Source: Pedobacter fastidiosus (GTDB taxonomy: Bacteria > Bacteroidota > Bacteroidia > Sphingobacteriales > Sphingobacteriaceae). Taken from it: DNA of 64,000 nucleotides. A program made the translations under genes and the position numbers. This document shows positions 9,432 through 18,955 of the stretch, piece by piece; the first letter of the stretch is position 1; every line of letters begins with the position of its first letter. The notes beneath the pieces were generated by a model. That model worked only from the letters and a program-made list of their open reading frames with translations. It did no database searches and was not told where the DNA came from. The DNA lies in NCBI RefSeq assembly GCF_014306625.1, contig NZ_JACRYL010000004.1, forward strand, positions 62,001 through 126,000. The letters run 5' to 3'.

Positions 9432-10121
9432 TTGGAATTACTACAACAGCTTTTAGATTTTATCCTTCATATAGACGTTCATTTAGCAGAAATTGTTAAT
9501 GAATACCAAACCTGGACTTACTTAATCTTATTCTTAATCATTTTCGCGGAAACAGGTTTCGTAGTTACTCCATTTCTTCCTGGCGATTCTTTATTGTTTG
9601 CTATGGGCGCATTAATTGCGGGCGAGCATGAAACTGGTTTGAATATTTGGCTGATGCTGATTATTTTAATCATTGCAGCTATTCTCGGTAATACCGTTAA
9701 TTATAAACTTGGAAGTGTACTGGGAGCTGGTGTATTTAAGGAAAAAAATAAAATTTTAAAGCTTAAATATTACCACCAATCTCACGAATTCTTTGAAAAA
9801 CATGGTGGAAAAGCAATTATGTTGAGTCGTTTTCTTCCAATTTTTAGAACAATAGCACCATTTGTAGCAGGGATAGCTAAAATGCCATTCGGTCGGTTTA
9901 CTTATTATAACATTATTGGTGGCGTTGCTTGGATTTTTGCTTTATTGATGGGCGGTTATCTATTAGGTCAAATTCCAATTATTAAAAACAATTTTGAGCT
10001 AGTAATAATATTCATAGCAGTTGTTACTTTTGTACCTGCTGTTTGGGCTGCAGTAAAAAGCAGAATGAAACCAAAGAAAATTGAAGAAATTATTGAAGGT
10101 GAAGATTCAAAAGCGAGCTAG
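9432..10121 (+). CDS. DedA-family membrane protein (TTG start)
   Basis: Inner-membrane protein of 229 residues from the DedA/SNARE-associated (VTT) family, implicated in lipid scrambling and membrane homeostasis. Family motifs: FAETGFVVTPFLPGDSLLFA near residue 40, GNTVNYKLG near 87, the F-x-x-H-G-G-K-A-I-M-L-S-R-F-L-P-I-F-R motif near 118-138, and G-x-x-x-W near 160. No ATG fits; the frame starts at a TTG just after a -7 promoter box. The 3' end overlaps the convergent nuclease-like gene by 4 bp. Confidence 0.88.
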   Translation: MELLQQLLDFILHIDVHLAEIVNEYQTWTYLILFLIIFAETGFVVTPFLPGDSLLFAMGALIAGEHETGLNIWLMLIILIIAAILGNTVNYKLGSVLGAGVFKEKNKILKLKYYHQSHEFFEKHGGKAIMLSRFLPIFRTIAPFVAGIAKMPFGRFTYYNIIGGVAWIFALLMGGYLLGQIPIIKNNFELVIIFIAVVTFVPAVWAAVKSRMKPKKIEEIIEGEDSKAS

Positions 10122-11074
10122 ATTTCTCTTCCAATGATTGCACCTTTCTCAAATTTTTTATCTGCATCATTATTCTCTTTCTTTTCATCGGGGATAAGAT
10201 CTATTTTTATTAAATTTTTAAGTTCGGGCTGGCCAGCATCTACCCATGCAGAATACCAAAAAGAACCAATTTCTAAAATTGCAGAGCGCATTTGCTTTTC
10301 TACCATTTTTTTCATTGCATCATGATAAGCCTTGGAGTATGCCACAGAGTATTGTTTAAGCACTGTATTGTTCCTTTCGGAAAAACTATATTTTTTATCT
10401 GAAGGAAAAGAGGCATTTAATTGTGCTTCGAAAGTTAACACAGTATCAACAAGACTGTGCGTGTGTTTAAGAATTTTCCAAGCTTCTTTTAATGGATTTT
10501 CGACGTAAAAAGCTTTACCAACCACAAAGCTATAATTCGTTGAAAATAGTTCGGGCAAACGGCTTTCCCAAAAAGCATGTATGCCAACCTGATTTGTTAA
10601 CTGCCCATTGTGATTAGAAGTGGTGTGCAGGGGAACGTGAGCATCACCGATATAATGGCCTAAATCTGCAGAGTATTTTAAAATCTTGATCGAATCTCGC
10701 GTTTTAAAGGCCTTAACCAAGCTGAAGTAAGTTCGTTGAACTTGCCACGGAACAATGCCATTCTCATTCAGTTTTTTTAGAGAATATTTAGCAACAGCAT
10801 CATTCCATTTCTGTGGAATGCTATCAATTTCCTTTTCATAATTTTCTACATCCAAATAATGTCGTGGTGCCTCTAGTGTATCGGCATATCTGCGTTTATC
10901 AGGATCTACAGCATGTTCGGTAATATATTTGATGTTCTTTTTATAAAAACGAATCATACCGTTTGGTAGAGTAAAAATCGCTAAATTATTTATTCTTTGG
11001 TGGGCAAAAAAGCCCCAAGAAGTACATAGAAATAAAGGGATGATTAACGCAATTAAAATCGTTAATCTTTTCAT
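10118..11074 (-). CDS. Secreted zinc-dependent S1/P1 nuclease or phospholipase C-like protein
   Basis: 318 residues with a signal peptide (residues 1-19). The mature N-terminus would begin at or near WGFFAHQRIN, as in S1/P1 nucleases and zinc phospholipase C, where the N-terminal Trp and a nearby His bind zinc. Other metal-ligand candidates: DPDKRR, APRHYLD, DLGHYIGDAHVPLH and GIHAFWE. The exact substrate cannot be told from sequence. It converges on the DedA gene with a 4-bp overlap. Confidence 0.8.
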   Translation of the reverse strand: MKRLTILIALIIPLFLCTSWGFFAHQRINNLAIFTLPNGMIRFYKKNIKYITEHAVDPDKRRYADTLEAPRHYLDVENYEKEIDSIPQKWNDAVAKYSLKKLNENGIVPWQVQRTYFSLVKAFKTRDSIKILKYSADLGHYIGDAHVPLHTTSNHNGQLTNQVGIHAFWESRLPELFSTNYSFVVGKAFYVENPLKEAWKILKHTHSLVDTVLTFEAQLNASFPSDKKYSFSERNNTVLKQYSVAYSKAYHDAMKKMVEKQMRSAILEIGSFWYSAWVDAGQPELKNLIKIDLIPDEKKENNDADKKFEKGAIIGREI

Positions 11075-11173
11075 AGAATGAAGATAAGAAGATTACTCCG
11101 TGAAATAATCTTTCATACTATAAATATTTTCACGTTTCTGTATTAACTGACAAATAATTATTTCGATTAAGAT

Positions 11174-11734
11174 TTAAGGATTTCCACGTTTCACAACATG
11201 GAGGATATATCTACATTGATCGCGTAATAAAGTATCTTTTGCGGTTGATATGAGGGGCAAATCTTTCGGCATTTGCCACACCAGGCTTCCATAAGTGTCA
11301 CAGTTAGTTTTTTCGCTGTATGTATGCTCTACTGACATGTCGACCATCCCTCTTGTGGTTATACTAAAACCGCTTATATTGCCTTTCTTTATTGAATAAA
11401 ATGCGCTGTCTAGTTTCGGAAATATAAACTTGGGCATGTTGCTGAAGTTGATATCCTTTTGAATAAAACTATTTTCCTTTTCGTTGTCGTGCAGGAAATG
11501 AAATTCCTCCACTTCTCCAGGATGATCGAGTTGAGCCTTTCTAAATTTTATAATCGTATCCATATGTTCAACAATTAAATCATTTAGTTTTTTATACGAA
11601 GTAAAATCAGCAATAATGGCTTGATTGAAACTGGCTTGTTGAACTAAATCAATTTGTTGCCTTCTATTTTTACAAGAAACTGTTACCGAAATAAGAATAA
11701 AAAGGATAATAATTAGAGCGTTTCTTGTTTGCAT
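11174..11734 (-). CDS. Hypothetical exported protein, possible lipoprotein
   Basis: 186 residues. Hydrophobic residues 6-19 end in VSC, with Cys21 a plausible but non-ideal lipidation site. The rest is soluble and mixed alpha/beta, with no motif I recognise. It lies downstream of the divergent DUF4395 gene and upstream of the nuclease-like gene on the same strand, with a 99-bp gap. Confidence 0.55.
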   Translation of the reverse strand: MQTRNALIIILFILISVTVSCKNRRQQIDLVQQASFNQAIIADFTSYKKLNDLIVEHMDTIIKFRKAQLDHPGEVEEFHFLHDNEKENSFIQKDINFSNMPKFIFPKLDSAFYSIKKGNISGFSITTRGMVDMSVEHTYSEKTNCDTYGSLVWQMPKDLPLISTAKDTLLRDQCRYILHVVKRGNP

Positions 11735-11846
11735 GCTAGATGATAAGTTAGAGCATTAAATAACAATTGATTTATAGATGTAAAATTATCAAAATGTTAG
11801 ATAATAAATAAACGAGTTTCCTAAATTCACAACAAATAAATTTTTT

Positions 11847-12290
11847 ATGGAATTATCTTGTCCAATATCTGCAGAAAGAGTTAATGAAAGTGTAATTCGA
11901 ATTGTTGCTTTTTTGGTGGCTTTGATTACTTTAAGTTGTATCCTATTTTCCAATTATTGGGCAATGCTTTTTCTCGTCTTTGATTTTTCGATAAGAGCAT
12001 TTACCACAAGAAAACTGAGCATTTTGAAGGCAATATCAATTCGATTGGCGAAATCGTTTTCACTCCCTCCAAAAATGACCGATTTAGCGCCTAAAAAATT
12101 CGCGGCAACTTTGGGTGGCGTTTTCAGTTTGTTTATTGCTGTTTTTTACCTGCTAAATTTCCAAACCATTGCTGATATTCTATCTGTAGTTATGCTATGC
12201 TTCGCCTTATTAGAAAGTCTGTTTGCGGTTTGTGTGGGCTGTTATGTTTATTCTTTCTGGCAGATTTTCGTTAAAAATAACCAGGAATAG
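11847..12290 (+). CDS. DUF4395 family membrane protein
   Basis: 147 residues. The N-terminal CPISAERVNESVIRIVA stretch, the paired hydrophobic helices (about residues 18-50 and 93-130) and the C-terminal CVGCY motif match DUF4395 as I recall it. The Cys near the N-terminus and the CVGC pair suggest a redox or metal role, but this is unproven. It converges on the LLM flavoprotein gene with a 2-bp gap. Confidence 0.75.
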   Translation: MELSCPISAERVNESVIRIVAFLVALITLSCILFSNYWAMLFLVFDFSIRAFTTRKLSILKAISIRLAKSFSLPPKMTDLAPKKFAATLGGVFSLFIAVFYLLNFQTIADILSVVMLCFALLESLFAVCVGCYVYSFWQIFVKNNQE

Positions 12291-12292
12291 AT

Positions 12293-13324
12293 TTACTTTT
12301 TTAACGCTTCTCTAACTTTCGGTGCAATTTGAGTTCCGAATATTTCAATTGATTTCATCATAGCTTGATGTGAAGGACCACCAACATCCATGTGAGCTGA
12401 AAAACGCGTTAAGCCAAAAGTTTCTTCCATGGCTAAAATTTTATCTACTGATTCACTTGCATCGCCAATAATTAAAGCTCCACTTTTACTTCTACCAGCA
12501 TCAAATTGGTTTGGTTGATAAGGTGGCCAACCGCGAGAACGGCCAACTCTATTCATTTGCGCAGAATATAGTGGATAGTAATAATCTGCTATTTCTTTGC
12601 TGTTTTCGCCGAATAACGAATGCATATGAACGCCAACCTCGAACTTATTCATATCGTGGCCATATGCTTGATAAACTTTTTTGTAGTAATCAAATAGTGG
12701 TTTAAATTGAATGGGCTGACCGCCAATAATGGCAAACATTACCGGTAAACCTAATCTTCCAGCTCGCTCTACTGATTCTGGTGTTCCGCCAACAGCTACC
12801 CAAATTTTTAAATGATCGTTTACTGCACGAGGTAAAACTTCTTGATTTACCAGTTCCGGTCTGAATTTGCCTTTCCAGCTTATTTTAGGGTTTTCATTTA
12901 TTTTCAAAAGTAATTCTAACTTTTCTTCATAAAGCTCATCGTAATCTTGCAGATTATAGCCAAACAAGGGAAAAGATTCAATAAAACTTCCGCGACCAGC
13001 CATTAATTCTGCTCTGCCATTAGAGATCAAATCTATCGTAGCAAAGCTTTGGTATAACTTTACAGGGTCTGAAGAGCTTAAAACCGAAACGGCGCTACTT
13101 AATTTAATATTTTTGGTTACGGTTGCTGCGGCCGCTAAAATTATTTCAGGACTAGAAACGGCATAATCGGGTCTGTGGTGCTCACCGATTCCATAGAAAT
13201 CCAAGCCAACTTCATCCATTAATTTAATTTCTTCTATAATTTCTTGAAGTCTTTGTTGAGCGGGTTGAACTTCACCTTTTGCATTAATTTGCAAATCGCC
13301 GAACATGCCAATACCTAATTCCAT
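12293..13324 (-). CDS. LLM-class flavin-dependent oxidoreductase
   Basis: 343 residues with a bacterial-luciferase-like TIM barrel. Characteristic segments: GLDFYGIGEHHRPDYAVSSPEI near residue 39, NGRAELMAGRGSF near 102, and IWVAVGGTPESVERAGRLGLPVMFAI near 170. It probably uses FMN with a small organic substrate, which cannot be specified. It stands alone, with its own -7 box upstream. Confidence 0.88.
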   Translation of the reverse strand: MELGIGMFGDLQINAKGEVQPAQQRLQEIIEEIKLMDEVGLDFYGIGEHHRPDYAVSSPEIILAAAATVTKNIKLSSAVSVLSSSDPVKLYQSFATIDLISNGRAELMAGRGSFIESFPLFGYNLQDYDELYEEKLELLLKINENPKISWKGKFRPELVNQEVLPRAVNDHLKIWVAVGGTPESVERAGRLGLPVMFAIIGGQPIQFKPLFDYYKKVYQAYGHDMNKFEVGVHMHSLFGENSKEIADYYYPLYSAQMNRVGRSRGWPPYQPNQFDAGRSKSGALIIGDASESVDKILAMEETFGLTRFSAHMDVGGPSHQAMMKSIEIFGTQIAPKVREALKK

Positions 13325-13343
13325 AATTGCTAAATAATTTTAA

Positions 13344-13351
13344 CAAAGTTA
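13344..13351 (-). promoter_or_regulatory. -7 promoter box for the LLM oxidoreductase
   Basis: On the minus strand TAACTTTG lies 19 bp before the ATG at 13324, matching TANNTTTG. Confidence 0.5.
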
Positions 13352-13490
13352 AGTGCTTAGTGTTTAGAAATTTTTGATGTATGGTAAGAAAAGAAGGATT
13401 TTACCACGGAGAGCACAAAGTTTGCATAGAAAATAGGAGAGTTAAATGTTATAATCTAAGTTATATTGATAGATGTAATTTTGATACGGC

Positions 13491-13578
13491 CGTCATTGCG
13501 AGGCACGAAGCAATCCTAATGCTTTGGGTTTTTATTCCATGCAATAATGTTAAGGTTGCTTCGTGCCTCGCAATGACG
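13491..13578. repeat. Inverted repeat, GTCATTGCGAGG family, copy 1
   Basis: The 23-base left arm (13491-13513, beginning CGTCATTGCGAGGCACG) is the exact reverse complement of the right arm (13556-13578) across a 42-base loop. The same arms recur at 62279-62343 in the his operon. This is a dispersed palindromic (REP/MITE-like) element. Confidence 0.93.
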
Positions 13579-13621
13579 ACAAAAGTCCTTACAGGAGTTA
13601 ATATCATCGCACTCTAACGCC

Positions 13622-13645
13622 ATGGTTCGTGTCTCCACGAACCAT
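13622..13645. repeat. Short perfect hairpin ATGGTTCGTG/CACGAACCAT
   Basis: Two 10-base arms separated by 4 bases, 14 bp after the hscA stop on its strand. No T-run follows on the minus strand, so it is more likely a dispersed palindromic repeat or processing hairpin than a classical terminator. Confidence 0.6.
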
Positions 13646-13658
13646 TAATTATAAATTT

Positions 13659-15515
13659 TTATTCTATTTTCTTGCCCTTCATTGCTGTAGAAATTGCAGC
13701 ATCCATAACACGTTCCGCAAATGGGCGGGTAAATTCGTTAAGCTCATCAGCTTTTTTCAAAATCGCATCTTTTTCTTGTGATGCCAAAGCAGTTTTTAAC
13801 GCTTCAATATGAATCTTTGTCTCTGCAATTTCTGATGCAGTTAAATGCTCCGCATGTTTTTCGATGAAACGCTCTGCCGTATAAAGCAATTGTTCACCTT
13901 CGCTACGAGCCTCGATTAACATACGTTGCTCAACATCACTTTTTGCATGTGTAATGCTATCGATTAGCATTTTCTCAACAGTATCATCACTTAAGCCATA
14001 ACTTGGTGTAATTTCGATTTCTTGTTTTACGCCAGAACGTAATTCTATAGCCTGAACAGTTAAAATCCCATCAGCATTAAGCAAAAAGTTAATATCCACT
14101 TTTGGTAAACCTGCTGGCATTGCCGGAATTCCTTTTAAATCAAATTCAGCAAGTTTACGGTTCTCTTTAACTAAGTCACGCTCGCCCTGATAGACCGAGA
14201 TTTTCATATTTATCTGTCCATCAAGAGAGGTGGTATATTGTCGGCCAGCTTTTGTAGGTACTTTGCTATTTCTAGCAATAATTACATCCATTAAACCACC
14301 CATGGTTTCGATGCCCAATGAAAGTGGCGTAACATCCAACAACAAAATATCCGAGCGGTTTCCCGCCAAAACATCCGCCTGGATAGCGGCACCAAGTGCT
14401 ACAACTTCATCAGGATTGATGTTATCTTGAGGTGTTTTACCAAAGAAATTTTCTACAGCTTGTTTTACAAATGGCGTGCGGGTAGAACCGCCAACTAATA
14501 TGACTTCATCAATATCATTTGAAGTTAAACTGGCATCGGCTAATGCATTTTTACAAGCCGTTATCGTTTCTTCAACCTTAGCAGCAATTAATTGCTCGAA
14601 AGTTTGTTTATCTAAAGTGCACCAAATCTCTCCAACCTGTTCATTAAATAAATTTTGTGTTGATAAAGCTTTTTTTGCCGATTCTGCCTTTAAGCGAAGT
14701 GTTTGCATTAAAATATTATCTTCAGCAACCTCTGCCAAATTTAAATTATTCTTCTCAATCCAATAGTTTAAAATTAAACGGTCAAAATCATCGCCACCTA
14801 AATATGTGTTTCCATTGGTTGCTAAAACTTCGAAAATTCCATTCTGAATTTGAAGAATAGATACATCAAAAGTTCCTCCGCCCAAATCGTAAACAGCTAT
14901 CGTTTTTTGCTGCGATGGATCTAAACCAATTCCATAAGCCAAACTGGCTGCGGTTGGTTCGTTAACAATGCGCATCACATCTAAACCGGCAAGTTTTCCT
15001 GCATCTCGTGTAGCTTGGCGTTGACTATCGTTAAAATATGCCGGAACGGTGATTACTGCTCGGTTAACAGGCGTTTTTAAAGCATGCTCTGCTCTTGCCT
15101 TTAATTCTTTTAAAATCTCTGCAGATAATTCGATGGGTGTGTAAAAGCGATTTCCGGCTTGAATTTTTACTAGAGAATCAGTATCATCATCAATTATTTT
15201 GTAAGAGAAAATGGCTTTATGGTCGGCAACGTCATTATAAGAACGTCCCAATAATCGTTTTACTGAAAAAATGGTATTGGTAGGATCAGTGGTTAAGAAT
15301 TCTTTTGCTTCATTACCTACAACAACATCGTTTTGATTATTAAAATAAACTACAGAAGGTACTAAAATGCCCTTTCCTGCATCATTAATAACCTGCGGGT
15401 TTTTATCTGGATTTATAAAAGCAACCAAGCTATTGGTTGTTCCCAAATCTATTCCAACTATAATTTCTTCTTTCTGTAATGAACCTGTGGCCAGATTGAT
15501 CGATATTTTTGCCAT
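13659..15515 (-). CDS. hscA: Hsp70-family Fe-S cluster assembly chaperone HscA
   Basis: 618 residues with a DnaK-type ATPase: [17 protein letters not shown] near residue 17, [21 protein letters not shown] near 157, [13 protein letters not shown] near 208 and [12 protein letters not shown] near 340, followed by a substrate-binding domain and a C-terminal lid. The N-terminal ISINLATGS extension before the ATPase, the divergent lid and the overall length point to HscA rather than the housekeeping DnaK. dnaJ and grpE lie 30 kb away. A ferredoxin and IscX at 37 kb are other ISC-type factors in the window. A weak -7-like box (TAAATTCG) lies just before the ATG. Confidence 0.8.
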   Translation of the reverse strand: MAKISINLATGSLQKEEIIVGIDLGTTNSLVAFINPDKNPQVINDAGKGILVPSVVYFNNQNDVVVGNEAKEFLTTDPTNTIFSVKRLLGRSYNDVADHKAIFSYKIIDDDTDSLVKIQAGNRFYTPIELSAEILKELKARAEHALKTPVNRAVITVPAYFNDSQRQATRDAGKLAGLDVMRIVNEPTAASLAYGIGLDPSQQKTIAVYDLGGGTFDVSILQIQNGIFEVLATNGNTYLGGDDFDRLILNYWIEKNNLNLAEVAEDNILMQTLRLKAESAKKALSTQNLFNEQVGEIWCTLDKQTFEQLIAAKVEETITACKNALADASLTSNDIDEVILVGGSTRTPFVKQAVENFFGKTPQDNINPDEVVALGAAIQADVLAGNRSDILLLDVTPLSLGIETMGGLMDVIIARNSKVPTKAGRQYTTSLDGQINMKISVYQGERDLVKENRKLAEFDLKGIPAMPAGLPKVDINFLLNADGILTVQAIELRSGVKQEIEITPSYGLSDDTVEKMLIDSITHAKSDVEQRMLIEARSEGEQLLYTAERFIEKHAEHLTASEIAETKIHIEALKTALASQEKDAILKKADELNEFTRPFAERVMDAAISTAMKGKKIE

Positions 15516-15660
15516 GGGGCGAATTTACGGAGATTGTTGCAATGTTTTAAGGTTGAAATGTTTTAATGTTGTAAAGAAGTTGGAAGCTTGGAAACAGCCA
15601 AGTTCAAAATCTATCTATCTTTTTTTGGAAATGTATGGTTCGGTAATGCTTAGCAACTGA

Positions 15661-15733
15661 ATCCCTGCTGTACACTATAGCCTCGCAGAAAATGCTCGGG
15701 CTGTCGTTTCCATCAGGTTTATTAACAAAAAAT
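15661..15733. repeat. Dispersed intergenic repeat, family with ATCAGGTTTATTAACAAAA
   Basis: The 19-base string ATCAGGTTTATTAACAAAA at 15712-15730 recurs exactly at 28626-28644. Both copies follow a GC-richer, decayed stretch in an intergenic region. I found no open frame that explains it. Confidence 0.55.
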
Positions 15734-15755
15734 TAACTGCTTCTAGGCCAAAATA

Positions 15756-16979
15756 CTATCTCTTATTCTTTTCTTCAATCCACAAAGAAAAATACTTTGT
15801 ACTTTGGGCGTTATGATGACTTAAAATTTGGCCAAAGAAATTCTTCTGACGATGGGAAGATAAATTCAGATTTTCTACATGATTAATGAAGTGGTCAGCA
15901 AACTTTTTTATCAAATATCTTTCATTGATAATCTGTACGCCATTTTGTTGAGCATTAAGCCACAATGTTTTATCTTGATATAACCTTACAGTTTTATCTA
16001 TAAAACATTCTAAATCATCTTCAATAATTCCATTCCAAGTCAAGTTGCCTTTCATCGCTTCCGCACCAATTGACGTAGTTGCAGATGGCGTTCCAACTTG
16101 CATTGCATCAATAAATTTCCCCTTCATACCAGCTCCAAATTGGATGGGCGCAATTAGAATTCTATGTTGTGAAAGGGTCTGTCGGGCATTTTTAGCTCTT
16201 CCATGAACATAAAAATTCTCGCTTTTATGCTCTAACTGCAATACTTTTGGAACTACGTACGCACCATAAATATTTAGGCTTGCTTTTGGTAGTTTTTTGC
16301 GTAATGCTGGCCAAACGATTGTTTTTAAATATTGGACCGTATTCCAGTTAGGCTCGTGGATAAAATTACCTATAAATACAAAGCCTTCTCTTTCTTCGAA
16401 GGGAATCCATTTTTGAATAATTTCAGATGTGATTTCTTCTTCTAAAAATGGCAAATAGTAAAGTAAAGAACCATCTAAATTAAATTGTTCTTGAAGAATT
16501 TTCATCTCCACTTCAGAAATAATTAAAGATAAATCGCAACGTAAAATAGAGGCTATTTCTCGCTTTGCGGTATCTGAAAATAAATCTGCCGGAATTTGTT
16601 TTTTGTTGCTTTGTTGCCTTGCCTGGCGGAGAAAATGTAAATCTTCAGTATCTAGAATTAAAAAGGCGTTAGGGCATTCCTCTTTCACTCGCCAGCCGTA
16701 TTGTTCTTCAATCATAAAGCGATCGAACATTACAATAGCTGGATTAAGTTCTTTTAAAAAGGTATTAAAACTTTCATCATTGAGTTTAATTTCCTGCTCT
16801 TTAACATCGATTTTGGAAAAATCATAACTGAAATCGCTTTTTGATGCCGCTGTGGCAAAAGTGATTTCATAACCTTTGTGCAAAAATAAATCAACTAATT
16901 GAATCATCCGTGTTCCTGCTGCCGATGAAGTAGGTTCAGGCCAGACTAATCCAATAATCAATATTTTCTTTGCTTTCAT
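15756..16979 (-). CDS. GT-B glycosyltransferase, family 4/1-like
   Basis: 407 residues. N-terminal Rossmann-like start (KKILIIGLVWPEPTSSAAGTRM); C-terminal half with EGFVFIGNFIHEPNWNTVQYL, the ASLNIYG strand, VHGRAKNARQTL and the donor-site region IAPIQFGAGMKGKFIDAMQVGTP. This is the GT4/GT1 sugar-nucleotide transferase layout. Substrate unknown. It is isolated from other polysaccharide genes; the ATG at 16979 opens directly into the Rossmann strand. Confidence 0.82.
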   Translation of the reverse strand: MKAKKILIIGLVWPEPTSSAAGTRMIQLVDLFLHKGYEITFATAASKSDFSYDFSKIDVKEQEIKLNDESFNTFLKELNPAIVMFDRFMIEEQYGWRVKEECPNAFLILDTEDLHFLRQARQQSNKKQIPADLFSDTAKREIASILRCDLSLIISEVEMKILQEQFNLDGSLLYYLPFLEEEITSEIIQKWIPFEEREGFVFIGNFIHEPNWNTVQYLKTIVWPALRKKLPKASLNIYGAYVVPKVLQLEHKSENFYVHGRAKNARQTLSQHRILIAPIQFGAGMKGKFIDAMQVGTPSATTSIGAEAMKGNLTWNGIIEDDLECFIDKTVRLYQDKTLWLNAQQNGVQIINERYLIKKFADHFINHVENLNLSSHRQKNFFGQILSHHNAQSTKYFSLWIEEKNKR

Positions 16980-17110
16980 ATTTGTTTACCTGCAAAATAA
17001 GTGCTTTTTTTTTGCTCCGGCAGATAAATGTGATTTTTGCTAATTAAAATTTAAAATCTGCGTATATCTTCTAAATCTGCGTGAGATATTAAACGTATAT
17101 TAAATATTCT

Positions 17111-17118
17111 TAATTTTG
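17111..17118 (+). promoter_or_regulatory. -7 promoter box that sets the miaE start
   Basis: TAATTTTG matches TANNTTTG. The upstream in-frame TTG at 17116 lies inside this box, so translation must begin later, at the ATG at 17140. Confidence 0.65.
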
Positions 17119-17139
17119 CATTTCAATTTACATCACCGA

Positions 17140-17721
17140 ATGTTAGGATTAAAACTATTAACAGACCCACGTTGGGCAAATATTGCTGAGTCTAATTTGG
17201 AAGAGATTTTATCTGATCATGCTTGGTGCGAGCAAAAAGCCGCAACAAATGCGATAACCCTAATTACCCAAAATTCAGAACATCAAGATTTAGTTGAAGA
17301 GTTAACAGCAATAGCGATAGAGGAAATGCAACATTTTCAAATGGTTATTAACATTATCAAACAAAGAGGATATACACTTAGTCGAGAACGTAAAGATGAT
17401 TATGTGGGTAGATTAGTTAAGTTTAGTAAAAAGGATGGAAGTAGAAACCAAGCTTTTATTGATCGGCTTTTATTTGCTGCGATGATTGAAGCCAGAAGTT
17501 GTGAACGCTTTCGTGTTTTGTCTCAAAATATCAAGGATGAAGAATTGGCAAAATTCTACCATGAATTAATGGTTTCTGAAGCCGGACATTATACTACTTT
17601 TTTAAACTTTGCCCGAAAATATACAGTTGATGTCGATGTAGATAAACGTTGGAAGGAATGGCTTGATTTTGAAGGCGATTTGATTCAGAGTTTCGGGACA
17701 AAAGAGGCAATACATGGATAA
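17140..17721 (+). CDS. miaE: tRNA-(ms2io6A37)-hydroxylase MiaE
   Basis: Non-haem di-iron enzyme that hydroxylates the isopentenyl group of 2-methylthio-N6-isopentenyladenosine at tRNA position 37. The iron-ligand pattern is visible: ILSDHAWCEQKAA, EEMQHFQMV, EARSCERF and SEAGHYTTF (E...ExxH...E...ExxH). The start is set at the ATG at 17140, giving MLGLKLLTDPRW, because the earlier TTG lies in the promoter. The stop codon TAA is the first part of a GC-rich palindromic arm. Confidence 0.9.
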   Translation: MLGLKLLTDPRWANIAESNLEEILSDHAWCEQKAATNAITLITQNSEHQDLVEELTAIAIEEMQHFQMVINIIKQRGYTLSRERKDDYVGRLVKFSKKDGSRNQAFIDRLLFAAMIEARSCERFRVLSQNIKDEELAKFYHELMVSEAGHYTTFLNFARKYTVDVDVDKRWKEWLDFEGDLIQSFGTKEAIHG

Positions 17722-17850
17722 CCCCCCAACCCCCTAAAGGGGGCTTTGACTTTCTATAGTTGATGTAAACGTACCATAAATAAGCTTAAAAAAATACGCC
17801 TCGCTTTTTCATCATGCTTTGATTTCCCCCTTTAGGGGGCTAGGGGGTAA
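17719..17850. repeat. Palindromic-arm pair 1 between miaE and the DUF3810 gene
   Basis: The left arm on the plus strand (17719-17750, TAACCCCCC then AACCCCCTAAAGGGGGC) and the right arm on the minus strand (17823-17850, ACCCCCTAGCCCCCTAAAG then GGGG) are inverted copies about 132 bp end to end. Each arm is itself a palindrome (CCCCCTAAAGGGGG). The left arm contains the miaE stop codon and the right arm contains the stop codon of the convergent DUF3810 gene. Confidence 0.88.
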
Positions 17851-18922
17851 TTTCCTTTTTATGGATATTCCACAGCCATATTACAATATCTTGATAGCTA
17901 TCAATTCCTTTTTTCTGGTTATTAAGTTTTAAAAATCGATCAAAGGCAGCATCCATATATCCAAACATATCGCCATTATACTTTCGCCAGAATTCTTTTT
18001 CAGTTTTAAAATCTGCTAAAACTCCAGCAGATAATTTATCATAAAGTAACTTATAATCATCTGGAGATTTCATTCTAATTTCGAACAAAATATACCTCAA
18101 CATTTCATAGTTCGCAGAATACTTGTAGTAAACATTATTACTGTTACTTGCGGTTAAATAGCCTAAAAGATTTGCCTCATCTTCATAAGCAATTCCTAAT
18201 TGATGCGCAATTTCGTGGCAAGTAACATAAGGTTTCACAAAATCAGGTAAATTCATGTTGATGTTAGCTTCACCACTTAAAGGTGCATAATAACCCTCAA
18301 TACCAACTTTGCTAATTATCCAACTGTTCAGTACAGATTTAACGCAAGGATTTTTGTATCTGAATACAGCATTTTGTCTTTCTCTTAATTGATAAGCAGA
18401 GGCAGATAAAGATTCCAGTTCTTGAATGGTGTAAGTGGGTATTTTACCTTGTTTTGTGGTTTGAATTTTTTGATCATTCGTTTTTTGTACAAAGTAGTTG
18501 CCCAGTAAAACGAGTTCTTTAACATTGTATTTTTTATTTCCTATTCCAAGTTCTTCACTAATAGTTGGCCGACTGTAATTTAGGCCCCAAACAATTTTAA
18601 AAATAATATTTAGAATTAAAAAGAAGTTTAAAACTTGAAGAGGAACAGTAATTCTGTGCGATTTATGAAGTTCTTTCTTTCGAATTTTTTGATAGAATTT
18701 GATGATTTTATAGAATACAAAAACGATGAGCAAAGCATAAATGATATCGCCAATGGCAAAAGGAAATATCGAGGAGATAAATCTTAAACTTGAAGAAATA
18801 ATAGGATAGAGGCCTGCTGAATAATATTTTTGAACTTGGGAGGGGAATTGGCCAAAAAAATAAATTAATATAGTTATACTGATTGAAACCAAGAGTGTTT
18901 TATATACCGAATGCTTGAACAC
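17840..18922 (-). CDS. DUF3810 family membrane protein with HEIAH zinc-peptidase motif
   Basis: 360 residues. Three N-terminal hydrophobic segments (about residues 8-25, 40-70 and 95-112) precede a soluble domain with YAPLSGEANINMNLPDFVKPYVTCHEIAHQLGIAYEDEANLLGYL. HEIAH is an HExxH zinc motif, and the downstream EDEANLL glutamates could supply the third ligand. This matches DUF3810, whose substrate is unknown to me. The last codons (ACC CCC TAG) lie inside a repeat arm, so the final TP residues and the stop come from the repeat. Confidence 0.83.
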   Translation of the reverse strand: MFKHSVYKTLLVSISITILIYFFGQFPSQVQKYYSAGLYPIISSSLRFISSIFPFAIGDIIYALLIVFVFYKIIKFYQKIRKKELHKSHRITVPLQVLNFFLILNIIFKIVWGLNYSRPTISEELGIGNKKYNVKELVLLGNYFVQKTNDQKIQTTKQGKIPTYTIQELESLSASAYQLRERQNAVFRYKNPCVKSVLNSWIISKVGIEGYYAPLSGEANINMNLPDFVKPYVTCHEIAHQLGIAYEDEANLLGYLTASNSNNVYYKYSANYEMLRYILFEIRMKSPDDYKLLYDKLSAGVLADFKTEKEFWRKYNGDMFGYMDAAFDRFLKLNNQKKGIDSYQDIVIWLWNIHKKEITP

Positions 18923-18955
18923 TATTGATAATGGGCTTTTAAAGATTGAATTTAA

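Larger units (their letters stand above)
13325..13658. other. Repeat-rich intergenic spacer
   Basis: A 334-bp spacer between the LLM oxidoreductase and hscA starts. It holds the oxidoreductase promoter, a fragment resembling the 'accacggagagcacaaag' type of dispersed Bacteroidetes repeat near 13402, a long inverted repeat (13491-13578) and a short perfect hairpin (13622-13645). I see no convincing gene in it. Confidence 0.6.

Noticed and set aside
13381..13617. 78-residue plus-strand ORF with RHEAILML and ASCLAMTTKV
   Set aside because: It is translated from the arms of the inverted repeat at 13491-13578; the sequence of both arms explains the peptide, and no start signal or family supports a gene.
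15367..15660. 97-residue plus-strand ORF antisense to hscA
   Set aside because: It is a shadow of the Hsp70 frame, then runs into the low-complexity spacer.
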